DNA of 64,000 nucleotides from Pseudomonas sp. EpS/L25 (GTDB taxonomy: Bacteria; Pseudomonadota; Gammaproteobacteria; Pseudomonadales; Pseudomonadaceae): NCBI RefSeq assembly GCF_001512295.1, contig NZ_LNUP01000015.1, forward strand, positions 587,223 through 651,222, given 5' to 3'. A model generated the notes under the pieces. That model made no database searches. It was not told the origin of the DNA and saw only the letters and a program-made list of their open reading frames with translations. The first letter of the stretch is position 1; each line of letters opens with the position of its first letter. Shown piece after piece: positions 17,051 to 25,554 of this stretch. A program made the position numbers and the translations under genes.

Positions 17051-17908
17051 TTAGAGCACCGGCATCCCGCCCGTCACCGGCAGCATGGCGCCGGAAATGT
17101 AGCTCGCCTCGTCGGACGCCAGCAGCACATAGGCCGGGGCCAGTTCGGCGGGCTGGCCAGGGCGACCCAGTGGCGTGCTGCTGCCGAACTGCTCGGGCTC
17201 GTCGGGCTTCATGGTGCTGACGATCAATGGCGTCCAGATCGGGCCGGGGGCCACGCTGTTGGCGCGGATGCCCTGGTCGCCCAGCAACTGCGCCAGGCCC
17301 GCGGTGAAGTTGGCGATGGCGCCCTTGGTGGCCGAGTAGGCCAGCAGCGTCGGCGGGGCGATATCGGCGTTGATCGAGGCGGTGTTGATGATGGAGCCGC
17401 CGCGCGGCATGTGCTTCACCGCCGCCTGGGTGATGCGGAACATGGCATGGATGTTCACGTTGAAGGTATGTACCCATTCCTCGTCGGGGATTTCGTCGAG
17501 GCTGTCGCGGACCTGCTGGAAGGCGGCATTGTTGACCAGCACGTCGATGCGGCCAAAGGCCGCGACGGTCTGCTGTACCACGTCCAGGCAGGTCTGGCGC
17601 TCGGCCAGGTCGCCCGGCAGCAGCACGGCCTGGCGGCCGGCCTCGCTGACCAGGCGGGCGGTCTCCTGGGCGTCCTCGTGCTCGTCCAGGTAGGCGATGG
17701 CGACATCGGCGCCTTCCCGGGCGAAGGCGATGGCCACGGCGCGACCGATGCCGCTGTCGGCACCGGTGATCAGGGCCTTCTTGCCCGCCAGGCGACCCGA
17801 GCCCCGATAGGTCTCGGCGCCGCTGTCGGGCCGTGGGTCCATACGCGCTTCGGAGCCGGGAAAGGTCTGGGGTTGGGGATTCAGCGGGGGGTTGGGATGG
17901 TCGCTCAC
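17051..17908 (-). CDS. Stress-type SDR (YghA-like), paralogue 1
   Basis: The 285-residue short-chain dehydrogenase has a roughly 40-residue N-terminal extension, a feature of the YghA/GSP39 branch. It carries TGADSGIGRAVAIAFAREGA, the NNAAF loop, catalytic YSATK and the C-terminus SGAMLPVTGGMPVL. I chose a GTG start at 17908 with GGAG upstream, because it gives the same length and N-terminal pattern as the neighbouring paralogue. Relatives are induced by general stress or act on aldehydes; the substrate here is unknown. Confidence 0.82.
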   Translation of the reverse strand: MSDHPNPPLNPQPQTFPGSEARMDPRPDSGAETYRGSGRLAGKKALITGADSGIGRAVAIAFAREGADVAIAYLDEHEDAQETARLVSEAGRQAVLLPGDLAERQTCLDVVQQTVAAFGRIDVLVNNAAFQQVRDSLDEIPDEEWVHTFNVNIHAMFRITQAAVKHMPRGGSIINTASINADIAPPTLLAYSATKGAIANFTAGLAQLLGDQGIRANSVAPGPIWTPLIVSTMKPDEPEQFGSSTPLGRPGQPAELAPAYVLLASDEASYISGAMLPVTGGMPVL

Positions 17909-17967
17909 GAGGGGGCTCCAGATGCAGAAAGGGGCGACCCCGACGCCTGCCGGGGTACACGGGGCGT

Positions 17968-18825
17968 TTAGAGGATCGGCTTGCCGCCGGTGACGGCGAT
18001 ACGTGCACCCGAGGTGTAGCTGGATTCGTCCGACGCCAGCATCACGTAGACCGGCGCCAGTTCCACCGGCTGGCCGGGGCGGCCGAGTGGCGTGTTGCCG
18101 CCGAATTCCTTGACCTGCTCGGGCGGCATGGTGGCCGGAATCAGCGGGGTCCAGACGGGGCCCGGGGCCACGCTGTTGGCGCGAATGCCCTTCTCGCCGA
18201 GCAACTGGGCCAGGCCCGCGGTGAAGTTGGCGATGGCGCCCTTGGTGGTGGCATAGGCCAGCAACGTCGGCCGCGGCATGTCCGAGTTCACCGAGGTGGT
18301 GTTGATGATGGAACCACCGGGGCCCATGTGCTTCACCGCGGCCTGGGTGATGCGAAACATGGCGGTGATGTTCACATCGAAGGTATAGAGCCACTCGTCG
18401 TCGGGGATCTCGTCGAGGGTCTCGTGGGTCATCTGGAAGGCAGCGTTGTTGACCAGCACGTCGATGCGGCCGAAGCCGGCCACGGTCTTGTCCACGATCG
18501 CAAGACACTGCTCGCGCTGGGACAGGCAGCCCGGCAGCAGCAGGGCCTCGCGCCCAGCTTCACGGACCAGGCGGGCGGTGTCCTCGGCATCTTCGTGTTC
18601 GTTCAGATAGCTGATGGCGACATCGGCGCCTTCACGGGCGAAGGCGATGGCCACGGCGCGGCCGATGCCGCTGTCACCACCGGTGATCAGGGCCTTCTTG
18701 CCGGTCAGGCGGCCGGAGCCTTTGTAGCTCTGCTCACCGCAATCCGGAACCGGATTCATATGCGATTGCAGGCCGGGGACCTCCTGCTGCTGTTCCGGCA
18801 GGGGAGCTTTGGGGAAATCGGTCAT
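17968..18825 (-). CDS. Stress-type SDR (YghA-like), paralogue 2
   Basis: This 285-residue SDR is the upstream tandem copy of the preceding gene, 59 bases apart on the same strand. The two proteins are near-identical over long stretches (AVAIAFAREGADVAI, RIDVLVNNAAFQ, FRITQAAVKHM, KGAIANFTAGLAQLLG) but differ at the N-terminus and around the cysteine in LLPGCLSQREQC. It has the TGGDSGIG cofactor loop and catalytic YATTK. A two-gene operon of diverged duplicates is likely, with related but not identical substrates. Confidence 0.85.
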   Translation of the reverse strand: MTDFPKAPLPEQQQEVPGLQSHMNPVPDCGEQSYKGSGRLTGKKALITGGDSGIGRAVAIAFAREGADVAISYLNEHEDAEDTARLVREAGREALLLPGCLSQREQCLAIVDKTVAGFGRIDVLVNNAAFQMTHETLDEIPDDEWLYTFDVNITAMFRITQAAVKHMGPGGSIINTTSVNSDMPRPTLLAYATTKGAIANFTAGLAQLLGEKGIRANSVAPGPVWTPLIPATMPPEQVKEFGGNTPLGRPGQPVELAPVYVMLASDESSYTSGARIAVTGGKPIL

Positions 18826-18924
18826 GGCAGCATCCTCGTCGCTTGCGTAATTTCTGGGACCTGTCAGTACCGACAGGCCGCAAGCGGCGAGGGTTCGAGG
18901 GGCGGGACGGGCGGTGTGAGCGGG

Positions 18925-19512
18925 CTAGCGTGGCGCCGGTTCGGCCCAGCGCGGCGCGACCGTGGGTTGCCAGGCCGCGAGGGCGTCTAGCAGGACGTTC
19001 GGCGAGTCTTCCACCTGCAGCATGGCGCGGTGCTGGGGCGCGACGAAGCCCTGGGCCACCAGGTGATCGAGGAAACCTTCCAGTTGGGCATAGAAGCCGT
19101 CCACTTCCAGCAGGCCCATGGGCTTGGCGTGGTAGCCGAGCTGGCCCCAGGTCCACACCTCGAAGAGTTCTTCCAGGGTGCCCAGGCCGCCGGGGAGGGC
19201 GATGAAGGCATCGGCCAGCTCGGACATCCGCGCCTTGCGCGCGTGCATGCCGTCGACCACTTCCAGGCGGGTGCAGCCGGTGTGGCCGAGCTCGGCGGTC
19301 TTGAGGCTTTGGGGAATGATGCCGATCACCTCGCCCCCGGCGGCCAGGGCGGCATCGGCGACCACGCCCATCAGGCCGACCTTGCCACCGCCGTAGACCA
19401 GGGTCAGGCCGCGTTCGGCGAGGGTCCGACCGAGCTGCGCGGCCGCTTCCTGGAAGACGGGAGAGGCGCCGGGCTTGGCACCACAGAAGACACAGACGGC
19501 TTTCAGCGACAT
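18925..19512 (-). CDS. LOG-family Rossmann protein (cytokinin riboside-monophosphate phosphoribohydrolase type)
   Basis: The 195-residue protein has [10 protein letters not shown] at the N-terminus, [11 protein letters not shown], and the LOG signature [13 protein letters not shown] near residue 107. These motifs bind nucleoside monophosphates and release the base from ribose-5-phosphate. In plants the reaction activates cytokinins; in bacteria the role ranges from cytokinin release to nucleotide housekeeping. The context gives no further hint. Confidence 0.88.
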   Translation of the reverse strand: MSLKAVCVFCGAKPGASPVFQEAAAQLGRTLAERGLTLVYGGGKVGLMGVVADAALAAGGEVIGIIPQSLKTAELGHTGCTRLEVVDGMHARKARMSELADAFIALPGGLGTLEELFEVWTWGQLGYHAKPMGLLEVDGFYAQLEGFLDHLVAQGFVAPQHRAMLQVEDSPNVLLDALAAWQPTVAPRWAEPAPR

Positions 19513-19574
19513 GGGAGCTCCTTGGCAGGCAAAACGCCTAGCCTAGTCGCCCCGTGCGCCGGCGCAAAGTGCGC

Positions 19575-19667
19575 TCATCGCGCGAGGAAATCCTCTTCCG
19601 GCGCATTGCCGCTGGCGGCCTGGGCGTAGGTGGCGAACAGCTGGCGCAGCAGGGCGGCGAGCGTCAT
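19575..19667 (-). CDS. Possible 30-residue small protein
   Basis: An ATG at 19667 with AAAGGA seven to eight bases upstream opens a frame of 30 codons: an amphipathic N-terminal helix (LAALLRQLFATYAQA) and an acidic C-terminus (APEEDF). It lies between the LOG gene and azurin on the minus strand. The good ribosome site and amphipathic character favour a real small gene, but the length makes chance possible. Confidence 0.35.
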   Translation of the reverse strand: MTLAALLRQLFATYAQAASGNAPEEDFLAR

Positions 19668-19847
19668 GACGAGTGTCCTTTTCCGTGGCGGTGGGTAGGA
19701 GCATGGTGGCAGAGGCGCCCTCGGGATACCCGGCAAAGCTTTCGATGACGTCGATAGAGGAGACCTGCACCTCAGCTTGCCAGGGTGCTCGGAACCCGCC
19801 ACCCTCGCATCGGTCTGACTGGCGACTTTCACGCATCCGGAGGGTTC

Positions 19848-20297
19848 ATGAAATCCACGTTTTTTGCCGCAGCGCTGCTCGCCCTGGGAAGTAGCGGCGC
19901 CTGGGCCGCCGACGTCTGCTCGACGCAGATCGAAGCCGGCGACCAGATGACCTACAGCCGGGCCTCGATCCAGGTTCCGGCGTCGTGCAAGACCTTCACC
20001 GTGGAACTGGTCCACAGTGGCAGCCTGCCGAAGAACGTCATGGGCCACAATTGGGTGCTGACCCGCTCCACCGACGCCGCTGCCGTCGACGCGGCTGGCA
20101 TGAACGCTGGCGAGGCCAAGGGCTATCTGCCGGAGGGTGACGAACGCATCATCGCCCATACCCGCATGCTCGGTGGTGGCGAGAAGGATTCGGTGAGCTT
20201 CGCTACCGGGGCGTTGGAGGCAGGCAAGGAATACACCTTCTTCTGTTCCTTCCCAGGGCATTTCGGGTCGATGCGGGGGGTGTTGCAGCGGGGGTAA
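19848..20297 (+). CDS. azu: Azurin, periplasmic blue-copper protein
   Basis: The 149-residue precursor has a 20-residue signal peptide ending in AWA, leaving a mature protein of 129 residues, normal for azurin. The copper ligands are H67 (MGHNW), C133 and H138 (FFCSFPGHF) and M142. C24 and C47 fit the conserved disulfide. Azurin shuttles electrons in the periplasm and is linked to redox stress and respiration. GGAGGG just upstream supports the start. It is a single gene followed by a repeat island. Confidence 0.95.
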   Translation: MKSTFFAAALLALGSSGAWAADVCSTQIEAGDQMTYSRASIQVPASCKTFTVELVHSGSLPKNVMGHNWVLTRSTDAAAVDAAGMNAGEAKGYLPEGDERIIAHTRMLGGGEKDSVSFATGALEAGKEYTFFCSFPGHFGSMRGVLQRG

Positions 20298-20353
20298 GGG
20301 GAGGGCTGACTGTCGCAGTCCGACTTCTTGAGCAGAAGTCTCCTGTAGATACC

Positions 20354-20400
20354 ATCTCTCCCGGGTAATGAGGTAGCTAATCTCATTACCCGGGAGAGAT
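20354..20400. repeat. Perfect 19-bp hairpin after azurin
   Basis: ATCTCTCCCGGGTAATGAG (20354-20372) is followed nine bases later by its exact complement (20382-20400). It begins 57 bases beyond the azurin stop and directly abuts the left arm of the larger inverted repeat. A perfect 19-bp stem is far longer than a typical terminator and has no T-tract. It may be a terminator or the trace of a mobile element. Confidence 0.65.
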
Positions 20401-20403
20401 ACA

Positions 20404-21272
20404 AGGTTGGGTTGAGCGTTAGCGAAGCCCAACGGTTTGGGGCATTAGGTGCCTTAGCTGGTTATCGAGTGTCCTGATGGCTTGTGTTTCGCCCACCCGG
20501 GCGAGTCACTTTTGCCAGTCGCGGCTGCGCGCCCCGGACAAAAGTAACCAAAAACGCTGTCCCCACGTTTCGACCCTCCGCTGCGCTCCGGGTGATTCGC
20601 TTCGCTCACCCTTCGGGCCAGCCTGTGGCTGTTACTCCGCTTCGCTACGTTTCCCTCGCTCCGGCGCCGCTCCGGGGGCACGGCACGAAGGGGCTTCCTG
20701 CCCCTCGCGCCTTGCTCGGCGTCCTGCCTCGCATCCCCCTACGCGGCACCTACACTCGGCCTTACTGACGGGGACGGGGCGCCAGCCTGAGACTTCGGTG
20801 TCCATAGGATTTGTAGCGTGGAAAATCGCGCAGCGTTTTCCACTGGTACGCATCATGGCCATGCTCAGTGGACAAGGCTTCGCCGTTGTCCACACTACGG
20901 ACCACGGACTTTTTGTGGCTATTCAACCAACACTTTCAGGCTAGCGAATCGCCCCGTTCAGGAGGGCGAACGCCAGTGTCGTGGAGTGGGTCGAGCCGCA
21001 TGGATGCGGCGAGAGGTCCAGTGGGCCATGGAGGGCCCATCTGGACCGACCCCGGAGCGGCGCTGGCGTGAGCGTACCTGGAGCGAAGCGGAAGGCCGGA
21101 TGATGGGGCAAGCGTTTTTGCTTACTTTTTTCGCGACTGAAAAAAGTGAGTCGCCCGGGTGGGCGAAACAAGAAACATCAGAAAACTCTATAACCAGCTA
21201 GTGCACCAGGCCATGGCAATGGTAATGGCTACGTATTGTTGGGCTTCGCTCCCGCTCAACCCAACCTACCAA
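20404..21272. repeat. Large nested inverted repeat island
   Basis: Two imperfect arms of about 190-200 bases face each other: left about 20404-20595, right about 21070-21272. Shared blocks, read from the outside in, are GGTTGGGTTGAGCG, AGCGAAGCCCAAC, TAGCTGGTTAT, TTTCGCCCACCCGGGCGA, TCACTTTT and CAAAAACGCT. The middle third holds a REP doublet (20813-20898). The arms resemble intergenic sequences repeated in many Pseudomonas genomes. Frames here lack coding character. The gap between azurin and glutathione peroxidase (984 bases) has no supported gene. Confidence 0.6.
20813..20898. repeat. REPIN: inverted doublet of GTAG-type REPs
   Basis: Two 31-base REPs face each other. Each starts with GTAG and then forms a stem-loop. 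The left (20813-20843) pairs GTGGAAAA with TTTTCCAC; the right, on the minus strand (20868-20898), pairs GTGGACAA with TTGTCCAC. The two differ by paired changes that keep the stem intact, a sign of selection for structure. A third REP of the same family is at 29541-29571. GTAG REPs in inverted pairs are the substrates of RAYT proteins, one of which is encoded at 23913-24449. Confidence 0.75.
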
Positions 21273-21281
21273 TGCCAGCCC

Positions 21282-21830
21282 TCACCCCTTCCCCAACTCC
21301 ACCTCGATGGCTTCCAGCAGTCGCGGATCATCCGCCGTCACATCCGGCGCGAAGCGCCCCACCACCTCCCCATGCCGCCCGATCAGGAATTTCTCGAAAT
21401 TCCACAGCACCTCGGGCTTGGGATTGGGGGTGCCGCCACGGCTGAGGATGCGCTCACGGAAGGGGCCGTCGCCGGTAGCCTCGGGCTGGGCGCGGGTCAG
21501 TTCGTCGTAGAGCGGATGCTTGTCCTTACCCACCACGCTGAGCTTGGCGAACAGCGGAAATTGCACGCCGTAGGTGAGGGTGCAGAACTCCTTGATCTCG
21601 GCGTCGCTGCCGGGCTCCTGCTGCTTGAAGTCGTTAGCGGGAAAGCCGAGCACTTCCAGGCCGCGCTCGCGCTGGGCTTCGTAGAGGCGCTCCAGACCTT
21701 CGTACTGGCTGGTGAGGCCACACTTGGAGGCCACGTTCACCACCAGCAGCACCTTGCCCAGGTAGCGTTCCAGGGTCAGGGTTTCGCCATCGATGGATTG
21801 CAGGGGGAGTTTCATCAGGGTCGCGGTCAT
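21282..21830 (-). CDS. Glutathione peroxidase (BtuE/Gpx family)
   Basis: The 182-residue thioredoxin-fold protein has the peroxidatic cysteine in NVASKCGLTSQY (C37), the second signature LGFPANDFKQQEPG, and the catalytic tryptophan/asparagine in WNFEKFLIG. Bacterial members reduce hydroperoxides with thioredoxin or glutathione. It has no signal peptide, so it is cytoplasmic. It is followed at its 3' end by the repeat island and preceded by a small lipoprotein gene on the same strand. Confidence 0.9.
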   Translation of the reverse strand: MTATLMKLPLQSIDGETLTLERYLGKVLLVVNVASKCGLTSQYEGLERLYEAQRERGLEVLGFPANDFKQQEPGSDAEIKEFCTLTYGVQFPLFAKLSVVGKDKHPLYDELTRAQPEATGDGPFRERILSRGGTPNPKPEVLWNFEKFLIGRHGEVVGRFAPDVTADDPRLLEAIEVELGKG

Positions 21831-21911
21831 GGTCGGCTTCCTCGGGGAGAAGCAGCCAGCCTAGCGCAAAAACGCCGCCTCGATGGGCGGCGCCTGTCGG
21901 TCGGGCGGGGC

Positions 21912-22241
21912 TCAGCGCTTGAGCTTGACCACGTCGCCGGAAACGGTGGTGGTGAAGCCGCTCAGGACATAGGCCCAGAACCAGTTTTCCTGAACCTGGG
22001 TGTTGATCAGGGCATCGCCACCGCGGGACTGGATGGCCGCCTGCTGGGCGCGGATGAAGCGGTTGTTCTGCTGCACCGGGATGAAGCCCAGCACCATAAT
22101 GCCGGTGGCCTTGCCTTCGCCGTGGCCGATGACGGTGTATTGCGACGGGTCCAGATTCTGCGTCTTCATCGCGGTACCGGTGCAGCCGGCGACAGCGGCG
22201 GCGAGGGCGAAGGAGGCGGCGAGCTTGGCGAAACGTTGCAT
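21912..22241 (-). CDS. Small lipoprotein of unknown function
   Basis: The 109-residue protein has a lipoprotein signal with lipobox AVAGC (C20), then a compact domain with YTVIGHGEGKATGIMVLGFIPVQQNNRF and GDALINTQVQENWFWAYVLSGFTTTVSGDVVKL. The pattern of a GHGEG loop followed by a hydrophobic strand resembles small periplasmic lipoproteins of the TRL/DUF6567 kind, but I cannot name the family with confidence. It may be cotranscribed with the peroxidase gene, 81 bases downstream. Confidence 0.7.
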   Translation of the reverse strand: MQRFAKLAASFALAAAVAGCTGTAMKTQNLDPSQYTVIGHGEGKATGIMVLGFIPVQQNNRFIRAQQAAIQSRGGDALINTQVQENWFWAYVLSGFTTTVSGDVVKLKR

Positions 22242-22460
22242 GGAGTGATCCTTTTCTGGTTGGCAGTGCCGGGCTTCGTTTCCCGGCCGCCTGCACTCTA
22301 ACAGTGCTGAACCGCGGGCGAGTGCCGTTCATTCCGAGGATGGAGCCGCTCCTCTCGTTATCAGGTGATAGCTCCTCGATCTAAGCCTGGACGGTGCGAG
22401 CTGCTACCATCGCCCGCCTTTCGTCCGGCGGCGCGCCGGGCGCCGTTACGGAGACCTCGT

Positions 22461-23867
22461 GTGAATCTGCCTCTCGTCCTCAATCTCGTCGCCTTCGCCG
22501 TGCTGCTCGGCCTGTTGGCGCGCACGCGCCGCACCGGCTGGAGCCTGGCTGTGCGCGTCTTCATCGGCCTCGCCTTGGGCGTGGCCTTCGGCCTGGTGCT
22601 GCAGCTCGTCTACGGCCATGACGCCCCGGTGCTCAAGACCTCCATCGGCTGGTTCAACCTGGTCGGCAACGGCTATGTGCAGCTGCTGCAGATGAGCATC
22701 ATGCCGCTGGTGTTCGCCTCCATCCTCGCCGCCGTGGCGCGGCTGCGCGAGGCCTCGTCCATGGGGCGGATCAGCCTGCTGACCCTGGGCACCCTGCTGT
22801 TCACCACCGCCATCGCCGCCCTGGTCGGGGTACTGGTCACCTGGCTGTTCGGCCTGAGCGCCGAGGGCCTGGTGCAGGGCGCCCAGGAAAGCGCGCGCCT
22901 GGCCGCCCTGCAGAGCAGCTACGTCGGCAAGGTGGCGGACCTGTCGGTGCCGCAGCTGCTGCTGTCCTTCATTCCGAAGAATCCCTTCGCCGATCTTTCC
23001 GGCGCCAACCCCACTTCCATCATCAGCGTGGTGATCTTCGCCGCCTTCCTCGGCGTCGCCGCCCTGCGCCTGCAGCGTGACGATCCGGTGCGTGGCGAGA
23101 AGGTGCTGGCCGGCATCGACGTGCTCCAGGCCTGGGTGATGAAGCTGGTGCGGCTGCTGCTGCAACTCACCCCCTATGGCGTGCTGGCCCTGATGACCAA
23201 GATGGTCGCCACCGCCAGCCCCCAGGACGTGCTCAAGCTGGGCACCTTCCTGATCGCCTCCTACCTGGGCCTGGCCATCCTCTTTGGCGTGCATGCGCTG
23301 CTGCTGACCCTGAGCGGCCTGTCGCCGGCGCGCTTCTTTCCCAAGGTCTGGCCGGTGCTGAGCTTCGCCTTCACCAGCCGCTCCAGTGCGGCGACCATCC
23401 CGCTGAACATTGAGGCGCAGACCGAACGTCTCGGCGTACCGCCGGCCATCGCCAGCTTCGCCGCCTCCTTCGGTGCCACCATTGGCCAGAACGGCTGCGC
23501 CGGGCTCTATCCGGCCATGCTGGCGGTGATGGTCGCCCCGACCCTGGGCATCGATCCCTTCGATCCGCTGTGGATCGCCACCCTGGTCGGTATCGTCACC
23601 CTGAGTTCGGCGGGTGTGGCCGGCGTGGGCGGCGGCGCCACCTTCGCCGCCCTGATCGTGTTGCCGGCCCTGGGCCTGCCGGTGACCCTGGTCGCCCTGC
23701 TGGTGTCCATCGAACCCCTGATCGACATGGGCCGTACCGCGCTCAACGTCAACGGCGCCATGACCGCCGGCACCCTGACCGCACGCTGGATGGGCCAGTT
23801 GGACAAGGTCGCCTACGACCGCGACGACCGCGCAGAAGCACCGGCGGCGCCGCTAGGTCGCGGTTGA
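22461..23867 (+). CDS. tcyP: L-cystine:cation symporter TcyP
   Basis: The 468-residue protein aligns closely with E. coli TcyP/YdjN, a dicarboxylate/amino acid:cation symporter that imports L-cystine. Conserved segments include [19 protein letters not shown], the serine-rich hairpin [29 protein letters not shown] and the C-terminal [16 protein letters not shown] chose the GTG at 22461, which has GGAGA upstream and reproduces the family N-terminus [11 protein letters not shown]; an in-frame extension to 22365 is not homologous. Confidence 0.92.
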   Translation: MNLPLVLNLVAFAVLLGLLARTRRTGWSLAVRVFIGLALGVAFGLVLQLVYGHDAPVLKTSIGWFNLVGNGYVQLLQMSIMPLVFASILAAVARLREASSMGRISLLTLGTLLFTTAIAALVGVLVTWLFGLSAEGLVQGAQESARLAALQSSYVGKVADLSVPQLLLSFIPKNPFADLSGANPTSIISVVIFAAFLGVAALRLQRDDPVRGEKVLAGIDVLQAWVMKLVRLLLQLTPYGVLALMTKMVATASPQDVLKLGTFLIASYLGLAILFGVHALLLTLSGLSPARFFPKVWPVLSFAFTSRSSAATIPLNIEAQTERLGVPPAIASFAASFGATIGQNGCAGLYPAMLAVMVAPTLGIDPFDPLWIATLVGIVTLSSAGVAGVGGGATFAALIVLPALGLPVTLVALLVSIEPLIDMGRTALNVNGAMTAGTLTARWMGQLDKVAYDRDDRAEAPAAPLGRG

Positions 23868-23912
23868 GGTAGCGCTCAAGCGGGCGACGTTGCACTCAGC
23901 GCCGCCTGCCGT

Positions 23913-24449
23913 TCAGCGTTCGCCCACTGCCCAGTCGCCATCGTCCTGGCCCGTCCAGTCCGCCGGCAGTACGCCAGCGCGCACCAGGCGATGGATGGAG
24001 GAGTAGGGCCATTCCAGCGGATGGCGCGCATGGCCATGCCGCACCGGATTGCGGTGGATGAAGTCGAGATGCCGCTGCAGGTCCTGTTCGTCACGCATGG
24101 GCTGTGCCCAGTAGCGTCGCTGCCAGAGACCGCGCTCGCGCTTGAGCCGGCGTGACAGCCGGACCGTCGTCAGCGGCGGCAGCTGGCTGGAGAAGCCCAC
24201 CTTGATCAGGTTCCAGCGCAGCGGATAGTCCCCGTCGCCCGCCGGCAGGCGCCAGAGCGCATGCAGGTGATCGGGCAGCACCACCATGCCGAGGATCTCG
24301 AAGGGGTGGGCGGCCTTCACCTGGCGTATCGCCGCCCGCAACAGACCGATGTGATCGGTGAGCAGGGTAGCGGCCGGGTCGTTGAGATGGAGCGTGAAGA
24401 AGAAGCTGCCGCCCGCGGCGAGGCTGGGTCGAGGGTTCATGGTCACCAT
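23913..24449 (-). CDS. REP-associated tyrosine transposase (RAYT), nucleophile position Phe
   Basis: The 178-residue Y1/HUH-type protein aligns along its length with E. coli TnpA-REP: SFFFTLHLND, HPFEILGMVVLPDHLHALWRLP with the HUH pair H61 and H63, LWQRRYW, and IHRNPVRHG. In the E. coli enzyme the nucleophile is the tyrosine of DYIYINP; here that residue is F130 (codon at 24060-24062). A tyrosine, Y113, instead fills a position that is phenylalanine in E. coli. RAYTs are domesticated single-copy genes that maintain REP/REPIN repeats, of which this window has two. A second start at 24440 is possible. Confidence 0.85.
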   Translation of the reverse strand: MVTMNPRPSLAAGGSFFFTLHLNDPAATLLTDHIGLLRAAIRQVKAAHPFEILGMVVLPDHLHALWRLPAGDGDYPLRWNLIKVGFSSQLPPLTTVRLSRRLKRERGLWQRRYWAQPMRDEQDLQRHLDFIHRNPVRHGHARHPLEWPYSSIHRLVRAGVLPADWTGQDDGDWAVGER

Positions 24450-24535
24450 CCATGGTGAGACGAAAACCCTAGTCTAGAGCCTTTGCCTGGGGTGTTCCAT
24501 GCGGGCGGCGTGCCGTTGGGGCGAAGACGGCCCGG

Positions 24536-25525
24536 CTAGCGCCGCCGCGCGCTGTAGACCTTGAAGCCGTCGCGCTCGGCCAGGGTGCGGCAGTTGCCGA
24601 AGGCGGCTTCGATCAGTGGCGGGTAGCGCAGGAAGCTGTTGGCGACCAGGCGCAACTCGCCGCCCGGGCGCAGGTGGCGCACCGCCTCGGCCAGCAGGGT
24701 TTCGGTGGTGCGGTAGTCGGTCTTCACGCCGCTGTGGAAGGGCGGGTTGCTGACGATGGCGGCCAGCCCGGTGGGCGCTGCAGCGATACCGTCGCCGGCG
24801 CTCACCGTCCCGGCGAGGCCGTTGGCGGCCAGGGTCTGGCGACTGCTGGCGACGGCGAAGGCGTCCACGTCGAGCAGGTGCAGGGTGCTGGCGGGATAGC
24901 GTCGCGCCAGGGTGGCGCCGATCACGCCGGCGCCGCAGCCGAAGTCCAGCACCGCACCCTCGGGCAGGCCATCGAGGTGTTCCAGCAGCAGTGCGGTGCC
25001 TACGTCCAGGCGGCCATGGCTGAAGACGCCCGGCAGGCTGACGACCTCCAGCTCCGCCAGTGACTGGCGTTGCAGCCAGGCGTCCGGGCGGGGATCGGCG
25101 GAGGGGCGCGGTCCCTGCACCACCCACAGCTGGCAATGGCGGGCGCTGTCGAGCTTGCTGGCGCTGCCAAAGGCGCCCAGTTGGCGTGCGGCGCGCTCGA
25201 TGCCGGCCTTCTTTTCACCCACCAGATAGAGATTGCCGTTGGCGGGTAGCCGCCGGCTCAGGGCGGTGAGCAGGAAATCGGTGGCCTCCCGCGACTTGGG
25301 CAGGAACAGCACAGCATCAGCCACTTCGTCCGCGGGCGGTTCGATGCCGAAGGCGCAGCGTCCCGGATAGCGTGCCGCCAGGTGCTCCGCTTCGCCCGCG
25401 TGCCAGCTCCAGCCGCGCGCTGCGGGCAGGACGCCGAGCAGCTCGTCGGCGGGCAGACCGGCGAGCAGCAGGGGGCCGCCGAAACGTTCGGGCTGACGGA
25501 GAAGGACTTCGCTGCGCGGATCCAT
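24536..25525 (-). CDS. rsmC: 16S rRNA (guanine-1207-N2)-methyltransferase RsmC
   Basis: The 329-residue protein has the two-domain RsmC layout: a degenerate N-terminal methyltransferase domain (about 1-160, with [13 protein letters not shown] and [10 protein letters not shown]) and a catalytic C-terminal domain with the SAM loop [13 protein letters not shown] near residue 190 and the catalytic motif NPPFHSG near residue 260. It methylates G1207 of 16S rRNA in the assembled small subunit. It is followed by the RAYT gene and preceded by the 2-hydroxyacid dehydrogenase on the same strand. Confidence 0.92.
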   Translation of the reverse strand: MDPRSEVLLRQPERFGGPLLLAGLPADELLGVLPAARGWSWHAGEAEHLAARYPGRCAFGIEPPADEVADAVLFLPKSREATDFLLTALSRRLPANGNLYLVGEKKAGIERAARQLGAFGSASKLDSARHCQLWVVQGPRPSADPRPDAWLQRQSLAELEVVSLPGVFSHGRLDVGTALLLEHLDGLPEGAVLDFGCGAGVIGATLARRYPASTLHLLDVDAFAVASSRQTLAANGLAGTVSAGDGIAAAPTGLAAIVSNPPFHSGVKTDYRTTETLLAEAVRHLRPGGELRLVANSFLRYPPLIEAAFGNCRTLAERDGFKVYSARRR

Positions 25526-25554
25526 GGCACTACCTGGCGAAAAAAGCGCGAACT

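Noticed and set aside
17051..18508. A 485-codon open frame spanning both SDR genes
   Set aside because: It is read-through of one SDR frame into the other gene's wrong frame. Each SDR has its own start and matching length.
20484..21201. Several overlapping frames of 60-150 codons in the azurin-peroxidase gap
   Set aside because: They arise from repeat arms and a REPIN, have no ribosome sites or domain patterns, and occur on both strands because the sequence is an inverted repeat.
24470..24492. GAGCCTTTGC near the RAYT start resembling the end of element A
   Set aside because: Only ten bases match and there is no partner terminus nearby. It could be chance or a remnant.
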